Source: Luteimonas sp. ANT-B3E (GTDB taxonomy: Bacteria > Pseudomonadota > Gammaproteobacteria > Xanthomonadales > Xanthomonadaceae). Taken from it: a stretch of 64,000 nt of DNA. A program made the position numbers and the translations under genes. The stretch covers positions 60,149 through 124,148 of the forward strand of contig LXQJ01000041.1 of assembly GCA_001683895.1 (NCBI GenBank), written 5' to 3'. Each line of letters starts with the position of its first letter. The first letter of the stretch is position 1. Positions 1 to 8,800 of the stretch are shown one piece after another. The notes beneath the pieces are model-generated. The model had not been told where the DNA came from. It was given only the letters and a program-made list of their open reading frames with translations, and made no database searches.

Positions 1-303
1 GTCGACATACGGCGCGACTTCGAGCGTCCAGCGATAGCGGCCATCCTCGAGCACGCCGTCGCGCGTGCCGGGCTGCAGCGCCTCGCCAACCCCGACCTCG
101 GCCAGCAGCGACTGCGCGTGCAGCGCCGCGCGCCCGGCGTCGCTTGCCCAGCGCACCTGGCGCGTGGCGCCCGACAGCGTGCCCAGCAGCAGCGTCAGCG
201 CCATCGCCAGCACCGCGAACGCTACCAGCACCTCTATCAGCGTGAAGCCGCGCTCGGCGCGGGGGGCGGCGATCGCGAAGGCGGCGGAGGGGTCGCGGTT
301 CAC
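1..303 (-). CDS. gspI: Type II secretion minor pseudopilin GspI (partial, C-terminus outside window)
   Basis: This is the N-terminal 101 codons of a minor pseudopilin of the type II secretion system. Such proteins are cleaved by the prepilin peptidase GspO and help form the tip of the periplasmic pseudopilus. The start is a GTG whose last bases overlap the gspH stop (GTGA, 300-303). The translation runs VNRDPSAAF, then a prepilin cleavage site ERG/FTLIEVLVAF with Glu at +5, then a hydrophobic helix AVLAMALTLLLG. The residues after the helix (RAALHAQSLLAEVG) match the GspI pattern. The gene follows gspG and gspH in the usual order, so the rest of the operon (gspJ onward) should lie beyond the left edge. 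Family assignment is firm; the 3' part is not visible. Confidence 0.85.
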   Translation of the reverse strand, partial: MNRDPSAAFAIAAPRAERGFTLIEVLVAFAVLAMALTLLLGTLSGATRQVRWASDAGRAALHAQSLLAEVGVGEALQPGTRDGVLEDGRYRWTLEVAPYVD

Positions 304-773
304 GGCCGGTCGATCCCGACCCGGTGCAGCGACACCTCGCCGGTCAGCCACGCGACGTCGACGTCCCATGCCGCCTGCCGGTAAGCCAGCCGCACTCGGC
401 CGCCTGTCGACGCGCCGTCGCCGAAGAACACGATCGCACCGACGCCTGGCGCGGCCTGCACTTCGCGCGCGCCGGTGAAGGTCAGCTCCAGCTTCTCCGG
501 CACGTCGCCGCGGCGGCCATTGGCGCCCTGCCAGGCGTGCCCGGCGGGGTCGAGCAGGAACCGCTGCGGCACCCCGGTGGCGAGCGCGTGCGCGCGGGTG
601 AAGCGCAGCTGCGAGGCGATCTCCTTGCTGCTCGACCGCAGCGCCAGGCGGTCGAAGCCGCCGCCGACGACGCCGACCGCCAGCACCCCGGTGGCCGCGA
701 TCAGCACCACCACCAGCAGCATCTCCAGCAGCGAGAAGCCGCCGTTTCCACGGAGCGTGCGTCGGACGCACAT
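300..773 (-). CDS. gspH: Type II secretion minor pseudopilin GspH
   Basis: This minor pseudopilin of about 157 residues carries the prepilin signal GNGG/FSLLEMLLVVVLIAATGVLAVGVV, with the conserved Glu at +5 and one hydrophobic helix. A soluble beta-rich domain follows (LRSSSKEIASQLRFTRAHALATG), which fits the GspH/FimT domain. Its product would join the pseudopilus tip with GspI, GspJ and GspK. The chosen start is ATG at 773 (MCVRRTLRG). An in-frame ATG at 809 (MATAARRRHAG) lies only a few bases after the gspG stop and would add 12 residues to the leader; neither has a clear Shine-Dalgarno. The gene ends in a GTGA overlap with gspI, so the two are probably translationally coupled. Confidence 0.85.
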   Translation of the reverse strand: MCVRRTLRGNGGFSLLEMLLVVVLIAATGVLAVGVVGGGFDRLALRSSSKEIASQLRFTRAHALATGVPQRFLLDPAGHAWQGANGRRGDVPEKLELTFTGAREVQAAPGVGAIVFFGDGASTGGRVRLAYRQAAWDVDVAWLTGEVSLHRVGIDRP

Positions 774-814
774 GGCGCCGGCGTGCCGGCGGCGTGCCGC
801 GGTCGCCATCGCGC

Positions 815-1246
815 CTATTCGAACGCGATGTCGGCGTTGACGCTGTCGCCGCCGGACTGCCGGTCGGCGCCATAGCTGACGATCTCGAACCGCTGGCTGG
901 CGCCGGGGACGCGGTACTCGAATGGCGTATTCCACGGATCGTTGAGCTCGGCCGGCTTGGCGTATGGCCCCAGCCAGCCGCTGGCGTTGCCGGGCGGAGT
1001 GACCAGCGCGTCAAGCGTCTGCGGCAACGTGCCGGTGTCCATCTCGTACTGCTGCACCTTCTCGGCAAGGGTCTGCACCTGCGCCTTGGCGAGGCTGACG
1101 CGCGCGCGGTCGCCGCCGCCGAGGATCCTGGTCGCGGCGAAAGCGACGATGCCGCCCATCAGCACGACCACGAGAATGATCTCGATCAGGCTGAAGCCGC
1201 CTTGCGCGGCTCGGCGCAATGGCCGGGAAAGGGGAAGTCGACGCAT
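815..1246 (-). CDS. gspG: Type II secretion major pseudopilin GspG
   Basis: This is the major pseudopilin, 143 residues, which polymerises into the periplasmic pseudopilus that drives substrates through the outer-membrane secretin. Seen directly are the leader MRRLPLSRPLRRAAQGG, then FSLIEIILVVVLMGGIVAF with Glu at +5, and the GspG-typical tail (AQVQTLAEKVQQYEMDTGTLP, then LNDPWNTPFEY). The Asp-rich C-terminus (GADRQSGGDSVNADI) corresponds to the calcium-binding loop of the family. The ATG at 1246 is preferred over the longer open frame because it gives a normal prepilin leader and has AGGAT about 10 bases upstream. The gene is expected to be the most strongly expressed of the operon. Confidence 0.93.
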   Translation of the reverse strand: MRRLPLSRPLRRAAQGGFSLIEIILVVVLMGGIVAFAATRILGGGDRARVSLAKAQVQTLAEKVQQYEMDTGTLPQTLDALVTPPGNASGWLGPYAKPAELNDPWNTPFEYRVPGASQRFEIVSYGADRQSGGDSVNADIAFE

Positions 1247-1355
1247 GCGGGGGTGATCCTTGCTCGGAAGTCGTTGCCGCGATTCTAGGCCTCGGCGGTG
1301 GCAGGTGAAGGACGCCGTCACGCTGCGGTTCAGCCCCGCGGTGCGGCGCGCCTGT

Positions 1356-2573
1356 TCAGCCGATGACGCTGGTGAGGTCGTAGATCGGGATCAGCACCGC
1401 CAGGATCACCACCATCACCACCCCGGCGAGCAGCATCGTGATCACCGGCACCAGCGCCGCGAGCATGCGGTCGAGCGCCTGTGCGGTCTGCTGCTCGAAG
1501 GTATCGGCGGTCTTGAGCAGCATCACGTCGAGCGCGCCGGACTCCTCGCCCACCTGCACCATCTGCAGCGCCAGCCGCGGGAAGCGCTTGTTGCGTGCCA
1601 GCGCGGTCGACAGGCCGACGCCATTCTTGACGTCCTCGGTGGCGGCGTCGACGTCGGCCGCGAGCGCGCGGTTGCCGAGCACGTTGCGGCCGATCACCAG
1701 CGCCGCCATCAGCGGCACGCCATTGCGCAGCAGGGTGCCGAGCGTGCGCGTCAGGCGCGCGGTCTCCAGCCGTGCCACCAGCGGCCCGGCGACCTTCTGC
1801 CGCAGCAGCCAGTCGTCGAAGCGCGCGCGGAATGCGGGGTCGCGCAGCTTGCGGTCGAAGATCCACGCCGCCAGCGCGGGCACCACCACCAGCACGATCC
1901 ACCAGTCGCGCACGAACGTGCCCAGCCCCAGCACGATGCGGGTGAAGAACGGCAGCGTGGCGTCGAGGCTCTCGTACATCGCGCCGAACTGCGGCACGAC
2001 GTAGCCAAGCAGGAACAGCACCGCGGCCCCGACCATGAACAGCAGGATCGCGGGATAGATCAGCGCATTGATGACGCGTCCGCGCAGCGCGCGGGTGCGC
2101 TCCAGGTAGTCGGCAAGCCGCTGCAGGGTGTCCTGCATGCTGCCGCCGGCCTCGCCGGCGCGGACCATGTTGATGTACAGCCGGGAGAACGTGCCGTGCT
2201 GGCGCTCGAGTGCCGTCGACAGCGCGGTGCCGCCGCGCACGGCGTCGCGGACGTCGGTGACGACGCGCCTGGCGGCGTCGTCCTCGGGCAGCTCCAGCAG
2301 GATGGTCAGGGCGCGGTCGAGCGGCTGGCCGGCGCCGAGCAGGGTGGCCAGCTGCTGGGTGAACTGCACCAGGCGCTCGCCGTCGAAGGGCTTGGGCTTG
2401 AACAGCGCCTTCCACGTGCTCTCGCCCCCACCCTCGCTGGCCAGCCGCGCCTCGATCGGCAGATGGCCCTGCTCCTGCAGCCGCAGGACGACCTCGCCGT
2501 CGCTGGCGGCCTCCATCTGGCCGTCGAGCGTCTCGCCGCGGGTGTTGAGCGCCTTGTAGCGGTACAGGGGCAT
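1356..2573 (-). CDS. gspF: Type II secretion inner-membrane platform protein GspF
   Basis: This polytopic platform protein (405 residues, normal for the family) links the GspE ATPase to pseudopilus assembly. The start MPLYRYKALNTRGETLDGQ is the standard GspF/PilC opening; the frame is open upstream but the extra residues are not family-like. Two repeated GspF domains are visible, at about residues 70-195 and 270-395. The first is followed by VINALIYPAILLFMVGAAVLFLL, and the second ends in a membrane helix (VITMLLAGVVMVVILAVLIPIY). The next upstream gene on this strand is gspE, but the two are separated by about 770 bases filled by a repeat element, unlike the compact layout usual for gspE-gspF. 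Confidence 0.95.
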   Translation of the reverse strand: MPLYRYKALNTRGETLDGQMEAASDGEVVLRLQEQGHLPIEARLASEGGGESTWKALFKPKPFDGERLVQFTQQLATLLGAGQPLDRALTILLELPEDDAARRVVTDVRDAVRGGTALSTALERQHGTFSRLYINMVRAGEAGGSMQDTLQRLADYLERTRALRGRVINALIYPAILLFMVGAAVLFLLGYVVPQFGAMYESLDATLPFFTRIVLGLGTFVRDWWIVLVVVPALAAWIFDRKLRDPAFRARFDDWLLRQKVAGPLVARLETARLTRTLGTLLRNGVPLMAALVIGRNVLGNRALAADVDAATEDVKNGVGLSTALARNKRFPRLALQMVQVGEESGALDVMLLKTADTFEQQTAQALDRMLAALVPVITMLLAGVVMVVILAVLIPIYDLTSVIG

Positions 2574-2711
2574 CTGCGGGCCGGTCGCCGACGAGGCGGA
2601 AGGGGCGCCAAGGTAACGTAGTTCGAGCACAAGGCGCGATGGCGCCGCGGCCGGCGGCGCTGGAGCCGGTCAACGTCTCTGTGTAGAGCGAGGGCGCTTC
2701 GGGTTCGATCC

Positions 2712-2757
2712 GCGAGGGAGGCCGGTGACGGGGTGCTGCTCTGCCCCTGCGGCCGGC
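2712..2757 (+). repeat. Partial left-end copy of the dispersed element (A0)
   Basis: This stretch repeats the left end of the element core: GCGAGGGAGGCCGGTGACGG, then a variant of the GTGCTGCTCTGCCCC stretch. It lies in the same orientation as the full core that starts at 2846. The hexamer array sits between the two left ends. A diverged counterpart lies beside the third copy (about 21872-21901), and an inverted one beside the second (about 5107-5142). Confidence 0.7.
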
Positions 2758-2764
2758 CAAAAGT

Positions 2765-2830
2765 GGAGCCGGAGCCGGAGCCGGAGCCAGGGCCGGAGCC
2801 GGAGCCAGAGCCGGAGCCATAGCCAGGGCC
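2765..2830. repeat. Hexanucleotide array (GGAGCC type, 11 units)
   Basis: Eleven consecutive 6-base units fit RRRGCC or close variants: four GGAGCC, AGGGCC, two GGAGCC, AGAGCC, GGAGCC, ATAGCC and AGGGCC. The array ends 15 bases before the element core at 2846. Related but different 6-base arrays flank the other two copies, so the array is a regular but fast-changing part of the unit. Confidence 0.85.
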
Positions 2831-2845
2831 GCTTCGGCTGGTTTC

Positions 2846-3190
2846 GCGAGGGAGGCCGGTGACGGGGAACTGCTCCGCCCCTCCGTCCGGCCATCCATGG
2901 CCGGAGTCGAGGCCGTGGGCCATCCATGGCCCACTCTCCGCAGCACCCCGCCACCCGCCTCCTGAACGATCGACTTGGCTTCGGAAGATCAAGCGGATTC
3001 GTTGGGACAGCAAGACGCCGCGTGCTTGGCCCAAAGAAAGCAGTGCATCTGTCGATGTCACCGCGCCGCGCCGGGGTGCGGGGGTGTCGCGTAAAGGGCA
3101 CATGGATGTGCCCGCCGGTGAGTTGGGCAGGATGCCCAACCGAACCGGTAGCGATACCCCCGCATCCCGGCACGATGGCCCGAAGCCCGG
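2846..3190 (+). repeat. Dispersed hairpin-rich repeat element, copy A
   Basis: This core of about 345 bases runs from GCGAGGGAGGCCGGTGACGG to GATGGCCCGAAGCCCGG and is shared with 5235-5662 (same orientation) and 21467-21813 (opposite orientation). It contains four perfect short inverted repeats with tiny loops. These are CCGGCCAT/CC/ATGGCCGG (2887-2904), GTGGGCCAT/CC/ATGGCCCAC (2915-2934), GGGCACAT/GG/ATGTGCCC (3096-3113) and TTGGGCA/GGA/TGCCCAA (3123-3139). The stems are kept between copies by paired changes. No transposase is encoded. It may be a non-autonomous mobile element or a REP-like element; its function is unknown. Confidence 0.88.
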
Positions 3191-3197
3191 ACGTTGC

Positions 3198-3242
3198 CGT
3201 GCTCTGCTGTGTCGTGCTCTGCCGTGCCGTGCCGTGCTCTGC
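3198..3242. repeat. Pentanucleotide array (CGTGC/TCTGC, 9 units)
   Basis: Nine 5-base units in a row follow element copy A: CGTGC, TCTGC, TGTGT, CGTGC, TCTGC, three CGTGC and TCTGC. The sequence lies just upstream of nothing coding, between the element and the gspE stop at 3347. It is the right-hand counterpart of the hexamer array on the left of the core, with a different unit length. Confidence 0.8.
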
Positions 3243-3346
3243 TCGTCAGCGCTTCGGTGTGCAGCGCTGTGCGTCCAGCCAGGCCTGCGACTGCCAACCA
3301 CTGGAACCCACGCCGTTCGGTGCTCGACACCTGGCAAAACGTTGCC

Positions 3347-5053
3347 TCACGCGTCCTCGGTGACGCGCAGGACTTCCTCGATGGTGGTCATGCCGGCCAT
3401 CGCCTTGATGATCCCGTCCTCGTACATCGTGCGCATGCCGGCATCGCGCGCCAGCTGCTCGATCTCGCCCATGCCGGCGTGGCGCATCACCGCGCGGCGG
3501 AGCGCGTCGTTCATCACCAGGAACTCCATGATCGTGGTGCGCCCGAGGTAGCCGGTCGGCGCAAGCGGCGAACCCTTGGGCCGGTACAGGAAGATCTCGC
3601 CGTCCGGCTGGTACTTGCGCAGCGCGAACTTCTCGATCTCCTCGGGCGACGGCGCGTACTTCTCCGCGTGCGTCGGCTCCAGCCGGCGCACCAGCCGCTG
3701 CGCCAGGATGCCGTTGATGGTCGAGGTCAGCAGGTAGTCCTCGACGCCCATGTCCAGCATGCGGGTGATGCCGCCGGCGGCATTGTTGGTGTGCAGCGTC
3801 GACAGCACCAGGTGGCCGGTCAATGCGGACTGGATCGCGATCTTCGCGGTCTCCAGGTCCCGCATCTCGCCGATCATGATGATGTCCGGGTCCTGGCGCA
3901 CGATGCTGCGCAGGGCGTGCGAGAAGTCGAGCCCGATCTGCGGCTTGGCCTGGATCTGGTTGATGCCCTCGATCTGGTACTCGACCGGGTCCTCGACCGT
4001 GATGATCTTGACGTCGGCGGTGTTGAGCTTCGACAGCGCGGTGTACAGCGTGGTGGTCTTGCCCGAACCGGTGGGACCGGTAACCAGCAGGATGCCGTGC
4101 GGCTGCTTCAGCACCGCCTCGAACTGCGGCAGGAAGTTGTCGGTGAAGCCCAGCTTGTGGAAGTCGAACACCACGGTCTCGCGGTCGAGCAGTCGCATCA
4201 CCACCGACTCGCCGTGCGCGGTCGGTACCGTCGACACGCGCAGGTCCAGTTCCTTGCCCTGCACGCGCAGCATGATGCGGCCGTCCTGCGGCAGGCGGCG
4301 CTCGGCGATGTTGAGCTTGGCCATGATCTTGATGCGGCTGATGACCGCGGCGGTGAGGTTGGTGGGCGGGCTTTCGCCCTCCTCCAGCACACCGTCGATG
4401 CGGTAGCGCACCTTGAGCCGATTCTCGAACGGCTCGATATGGATGTCCGACGCACGCAGCTCGACCGCACGCTGGATGACAAGGTTCACCAGCCGGATGA
4501 CAGGAGCCTCCGACGCCAGATCGCGCAGGTGCTCGACATCGTCGAGGTCGCCGCTGCCGTCGCCGTCCGCGGATTCGACGATGGTGCCCATCGCGCTGCG
4601 GCCCTGGCCGTGCCAGCGCTCGATCAGGTCGGTGATCTCCGAGCGCAGCGCGACGCGCGCGCGCACCCGCTTGCCGGTGGCGAGCGCAACGGCGTCGCTC
4701 GCGTACGGGTCCTGCGGGTCGGCGAGCAGGACGTCGACAAATGTGTCGTCCTCGGCGACCGGCACCACGTGAAACTGCTTCATGAACTTCGCCGTCAGAG
4801 CGACGCCCTCGGGCGGCATCTCGGGCACGTCCTTGGCGCTGGCCAGCGGCAGGTCGAGCACTGCGGCCGCGGCGTCGGCGTGGTCGCGCTCCGACACCAG
4901 CCCCAGCCGCGACAGCAGCGACAGCAGGCTGCCGCCGGTCTCCTCCTGCAGCCGCCGCGCACGCGACAGGTCGACCTCCTTCAGCCGCCCCTTTGACAGC
5001 AGCGCGGAGACGATGCGCTCGTCGGCGGAAACCTCTGGATCGACAGGCTGCAC
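3347..5053 (-). CDS. gspE: Type II secretion assembly ATPase GspE (XpsE-like)
   Basis: This cytoplasmic hexameric ATPase powers pseudopilus assembly and docks on GspL and GspF. The N-terminal domain (DERIVSALLSKGRLKEVDLSRARRLQEETGGSLL) resembles XpsE. Downstream are Walker A GPTGSGKTTTLYT (about residue 326), the Asp box VEDPVEYQ, Walker B DPDIIMIGEMRD (about 390) and the His box GHLVLSTLHTNNA. The region between LVRRLEP and GRTTIMEFLV, where most GspE proteins carry a CxxC...CxxC zinc motif, has no cysteine. The start is uncertain. GTG at 5053 gives 568 residues, close to XpsE length as I recall it; TTG at 5065 is an alternative. The frame stays open to 5329, but that part is repeat-derived. 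Confidence 0.93.
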   Translation of the reverse strand: MQPVDPEVSADERIVSALLSKGRLKEVDLSRARRLQEETGGSLLSLLSRLGLVSERDHADAAAAVLDLPLASAKDVPEMPPEGVALTAKFMKQFHVVPVAEDDTFVDVLLADPQDPYASDAVALATGKRVRARVALRSEITDLIERWHGQGRSAMGTIVESADGDGSGDLDDVEHLRDLASEAPVIRLVNLVIQRAVELRASDIHIEPFENRLKVRYRIDGVLEEGESPPTNLTAAVISRIKIMAKLNIAERRLPQDGRIMLRVQGKELDLRVSTVPTAHGESVVMRLLDRETVVFDFHKLGFTDNFLPQFEAVLKQPHGILLVTGPTGSGKTTTLYTALSKLNTADVKIITVEDPVEYQIEGINQIQAKPQIGLDFSHALRSIVRQDPDIIMIGEMRDLETAKIAIQSALTGHLVLSTLHTNNAAGGITRMLDMGVEDYLLTSTINGILAQRLVRRLEPTHAEKYAPSPEEIEKFALRKYQPDGEIFLYRPKGSPLAPTGYLGRTTIMEFLVMNDALRRAVMRHAGMGEIEQLARDAGMRTMYEDGIIKAMAGMTTIEEVLRVTEDA

Positions 5054-5183
5054 TGCGGCGTTCAAGCGGCGCTCGACGGTTGGCGAAGGAGCCCGGACTT
5101 TAGCAGCAGCGCCCGACACCCCATCGCGGCCTCCCAACGCGCGAGCCGCGCTCCTGCTGCCGGCCTCGCGCTTCCGAGCTTCC

Positions 5184-5213
5184 GACGCCGACGCCGACGC
5201 CGAAGCCGAAGCC
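5184..5213. repeat. Hexanucleotide array (GACGCC/GAAGCC, 5 units)
   Basis: Three GACGCC units are followed by two GAAGCC units. The array precedes element copy B at the same relative place as the GGAGCC array before copy A, but with a different unit sequence and number. An inverted partial element end lies on its far side (about 5107-5142). Confidence 0.8.
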
Positions 5214-5234
5214 AAGGCAGCTTCAGCAGTTCGC

Positions 5235-5662
5235 GCGAGGGAGGCCGGTGACGGGTTGCTGCTCCGCCCCTCCGTCCGGCCATCCATGGCCGGAGTCGGG
5301 GCCGTGGGCCATCCCACTCTCCGCAGCACCCCATCACCCGCCTCCTGGATAATCGGCGTGGCTTCGGAGGATCAAGCGCGTTCGCCGCAACCAGAGTGCG
5401 ACGTTGCCCTTGGCCACAAAGAAAGCAGTGCCCCGGACGATGTCACCGCGCCGCGACGGGGTGCGGGGTGTCGCGTAAAGCGCACATGGATGTGCGCGCC
5501 GGTGAGCCGGCCATGGGTGAGCAAGGGCCGCTTGCGCGGCACGGCCGCGCGGCCCTTGCGAACGCCCGGCGCGCTGCGCCGGGCTGGACCGGCCGCGAAG
5601 CGGACGGGCCAATCGAACCGGGTAGCGATCCCCGGTATCCCGGCGCGATAGCCCGAAGCCCG
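5235..5662 (+). repeat. Dispersed hairpin-rich repeat element, copy B
   Basis: This is the same core as at 2846-3190 in the same orientation, but longer (about 428 bases) because of extra sequence near 5517-5604 inside the last hairpin. The extra part is itself rich in inverted repeats (AAGGGCCGC...GCGGCCCTT). The first hairpin CCGGCCAT/CC/ATGGCCGG is at 5276-5293. The second has lost one arm (GTGGGCCATCCCAC near 5305). The third reads GCGCACAT/GG/ATGTGCGC (5480-5497): relative to copy A, both arms changed together and pairing was kept. Confidence 0.87.
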
Positions 5663-5722
5663 GGCTCAGCTCTCGGCGCTAGGCTCGCGGCTCTGCTTTC
5701 GGCTTCTGGCTCCGTTCCTGCA

Positions 5723-5746
5723 CCAGTACCAGTACCAGCGCCAGCG
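5723..5746. repeat. Hexanucleotide array (CCAGTA/CCAGCG, 4 units)
   Basis: Two CCAGTA and two CCAGCG units lie between element copy B and the purL stop. They are preceded by a looser GGCTCT/GGCTTC-like tract from about 5680. This is the right-hand array of copy B. Confidence 0.7.
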
Positions 5747-5844
5747 AGCTAGCGCAAGTGCGCACGCTCCGGCGATGGCCCGCTCCAGCGCCGATCCAGA
5801 TGAGGCGACCTGCGCGTCGGCCGGAGTCCGGGCCTGCGGCAGCG

Positions 5845-8800
5845 CTACCCCAGCGCCACCCGCGCATTGCGGAACATGCGCAGCCACGGGGCGTCGTCGG
5901 GCCAGTCGGGGGGCGACCAGCTGAGGTTCGCACGGCGCTGGGTGCGCTCGGGGTGCGGCATCAGGATGGTCACGCGGCCGTCGTCACTGCACAGGCCGGC
6001 GACGGCATCCGCGGAGCCGTTGGGATTGTCGGGATAGGTCGTCGCCGGGGCGCCGTCGCCGGCGACGTAGCGCAGTGCCACGCGCGCGGCCGTCGCGTCG
6101 TCGGGCGAAGCGAACGTCGCGCGGCCCTCGCCGTGCGCGATCGCGACCGGGATGCGCGAGCCGGCCATGCCGGCCAGCAGCAGCGACGGCGAGTCGACGA
6201 CCTCGAGCAGTCCGTAGCGCGCCTCGAACTGCTCGCTGCGGTTGCGCGCGAAGCGCGGCCAGTGGCGGGTGCCGGGGATGATGTCGCCCAGCTGCGACAG
6301 CATCTGGCAACCGTTGCACACCCCCAGCGCCAGCGTGTCGCGGGCGAAGAAGTCCGCGAACTGTGCCCGCAGCGCAGCGCGCTCCAGGATCGACGTCGCC
6401 CAGCCGCGGCCGGCGCCGAGCACGTCGCCGTAACTGAAGCCGCCGCATGCCGCCAGCGCGGAAAAATCCTGCAGCCGGGTGCGGCCGGTGATCAGGTCGC
6501 TCATGTGCACGTCGACCGCGTCGAACCCGGCGCGGTCGAACGCATGCGCCATCTCGACCTGGCCGTTGACGCCCTGCTCGCGCAGGATCGCGACCCGCGG
6601 CCGCGCGCCGCGCGCGACGTACGGCGCGGCGACGTCGTTGGCGGGATCGAACGTGAGCTTCGGCTGCAGACCGGGCGCGTCGAAGCGGCGCGCGTGCGCG
6701 AACTCCTCGGCGGCGCAGTCGGGCGCATCGCGCAGTCGCTGCATCGCGTGGGTCACCGACCACCAGGCGTCGAACGCCTCCTGCCAGCGCCACTCCGCGA
6801 GCTGCGTGGCGCCGTCGACGACGCGGATCACCGCCGCGGTGGTCGGGCGCGCGATGCGCTGGGCGCAGTCGATCAATCCGTGCCGGGCGACGAGATCGGC
6901 GAACTCGACCCGGTCGTCGCAGGCGATCTGCACGACCGCGCCCAGCTCCTCGTTGAACAGCGTGCGGAACACGTCGTCGGCGCGGTCCTCGCCCCAGCCG
7001 GCGAGGTCGATGTCGAGGCCCACGTGCGAGCAGAACGCCATCTCGCAAAGTGCCGCGAACGCGCCGCCGTCGGAGCGGTCGTGGTACGCGCGCAGCAGCC
7101 CGGCCTGGCGCGCATCGCGCACCAGCTCGAACAGCCCGCGCAGCCGCTCCGGATCATCCAGGTCCGGGCAGGCGCCTCCGAAGCCGTCGTGACACTGCGC
7201 CAGGATCGACCCGCCCAGCCGCTGGCGCCCGCCGCCCAGGCCGATCAGCCAGATCTCGCTGTCCCCGTCGCAGTCGAGCTGCGGCGTCAGCTGCGCGCCG
7301 ACGTCGGCGACCGGCGCGAACGCCGTCACCACCAGCGACACCGGCGACACCGTCGCCTGCGCGGCGCCGTCGACCTGCCACTGCGTCTGCATCGAGAGCG
7401 AGTCCTTGCCGACCGGGATGCTCAGCTCGAGCGCCGGGCACAGCGCCATGCCGACCGCGCGCACCGCGTCGAACAGCCGCGCGTCCTCGCCCGGGTGGCC
7501 GGCGGCGGCCATCCAGTTGGCCGACAGCTTGACCTGCTCCAGTGCATCCACCGGCGCCGCGCACAGGTTGGTGATCGCCTCGCCTACCGCCATCCGCGCT
7601 GACGCCGCGGCGTCGATCAGCGCCAGTGGGGCGCGCTCGCCGATCGCCATCGCCTCGCCGCCGTCGGTGTCGAACCCGGCGAGCGTGATCGCGCAGTCGG
7701 CGACCGGCAGCTGCCACGGTCCGACCATCTGGTCGCGCGCGGTCAGCCCGCCGACGCTGCGGTCGCCGATGGTGACCAGGAAATTCTTGGCGGCCACCGT
7801 GGGGTGCGCCAGCACCCGCAGTCCGGCCTGGTGCAGGTCGATGCCGGCGACATTGAGCGCGGGCCAGCGCGCCGGGAGCAGCCGCACGACGTCGCGCAGC
7901 ATCCGCGGCACGCGCCCGAACAGCAGGTCCATCGGCAGGTCGATCGGAGGCGCGTCGGCGTCCTCCGGGGCGACCCCATCGCCTGTCGTGCGGATCGGCG
8001 CCGTCGCCGCAGGCGCCTGCGACGACGCGTCGACGGCCCTGAGGAGATCGACGCCATCGGCCGCGGTGCGCGGGTCCACAAGGCCGCCGCCGGCCAGCAC
8101 GCCGTGGCCGACCAGCAGGCGCTGCTCCGCCGTGGCGTGGCCGACGACCGCGAACGGGCAGCGCTCGCGCCGGCACAGCGCGGCCAGGGCCTCGATGCGC
8201 GCGGCCGGCACGCCCAGCACGTAACGCTCCTGGGCCTCGTTGCACCACAGCTGCATCGGCGACAGCGACGGATCGTCGCTGGGCACGCGGTCGAGGTCGA
8301 TGACGCCGCCGACGCCGGAGTCGTGCAGCAGCTCCGGGATCGCGTTGGACAGGCCACCGGCGCCGACGTCGTGGCACCACGCGATCGGGTTGTCGGCGCC
8401 GAGCGCCACGCAGCGGTCGACGACCTCCTGGCAGCGGCGCTCCATCTCCGGGTTGTCGCGCTGCACGCTGGCGAAGTCGAGGTCCTGCGCGCTGTCGCCG
8501 GACGCGACCGAGCTGGCGGCACCACCACCGAGCCCGATCAGCATCGCCGGGCCACCGAGCACGACCACGAGGTCGCCAGGAGCCAGCCGCACCTTGTCGA
8601 CCATCGCGCGGTCGATCGCGCCGAGGCCGCCGGCGAGCATGATCGGTTTGTCGAACCCGCGGACCAGCGTGGCACCGTCGCCGGTCGCTTCCGCCAGCTC
8701 GAAGCTGCGGAAGTAACCGGCCAGGTTGGGACGCCCGAACTCGTTGTTGAACGCAGCCGCGCCCAGCGGGCCGTCGAGCATGATCTCCAGCGCCGGCGCC

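Larger units (their letters stand above)
2574..3346. other. gspE-gspF intergenic region filled by a repeat cluster
   Basis: These 773 bases lie inside what should be a continuous gspE-gspF transcription unit. They hold, in order, a partial copy of the repeat's left end (2712-2757), an 11-unit hexamer array (2765-2830), the full hairpin-rich core (2846-3190) and a pentamer array (3198-3242). Several open frames cross it, but they are low-complexity and read through palindromes, and the same peptides recur at the other repeat copies. No gene is called here. No clear new promoter or rho-independent terminator was recognised. Confidence 0.8.
5054..5844. other. purL-gspE intergenic region filled by a repeat cluster
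   Basis: These roughly 790 bases hold an inverted partial end (about 5107-5142), a hexamer array (5184-5213), repeat core copy B (5235-5662) and a second hexamer array (5723-5746). The promoter of the type II secretion operon should be in or near this region on the minus strand, but no convincing -35/-10 pair was identified. Open frames here are low-complexity (Ser-Ala or Arg repeats) and are not called as genes. Confidence 0.75.

Noticed and set aside
1260-2621. Long His/Gln-rich open frame on the plus strand opposite gspF
   Set aside because: It is the antisense shadow of gspF; the GC-rich DNA opens many such frames. The product has no domain and its composition (Gln, His, Arg) is typical of shadows.
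2765-2830. Possible CRISPR array
   Set aside because: Units are six bases with no spacers, so it is a simple array; no cas gene is in the window.
2846-3190. Insertion sequence with its own transposase
   Set aside because: None of the three copies encodes a transposase-like protein and no target-site duplication could be defined.
2306-3337. Open frames crossing the repeat cluster between gspE and gspF
   Set aside because: They read through palindromes and hexamer arrays, giving Gly-Ser or Ala-Pro runs. The same peptides recur at other repeat copies, so they are repeat-derived rather than genes.
5054-5329. Longer N-terminus for GspE
   Set aside because: The open frame continues into the hexamer array (Ser-Ala and Asp-Ala repeats) and an inverted partial element end. 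Family length and alignment favour a start at 5053 or 5065.
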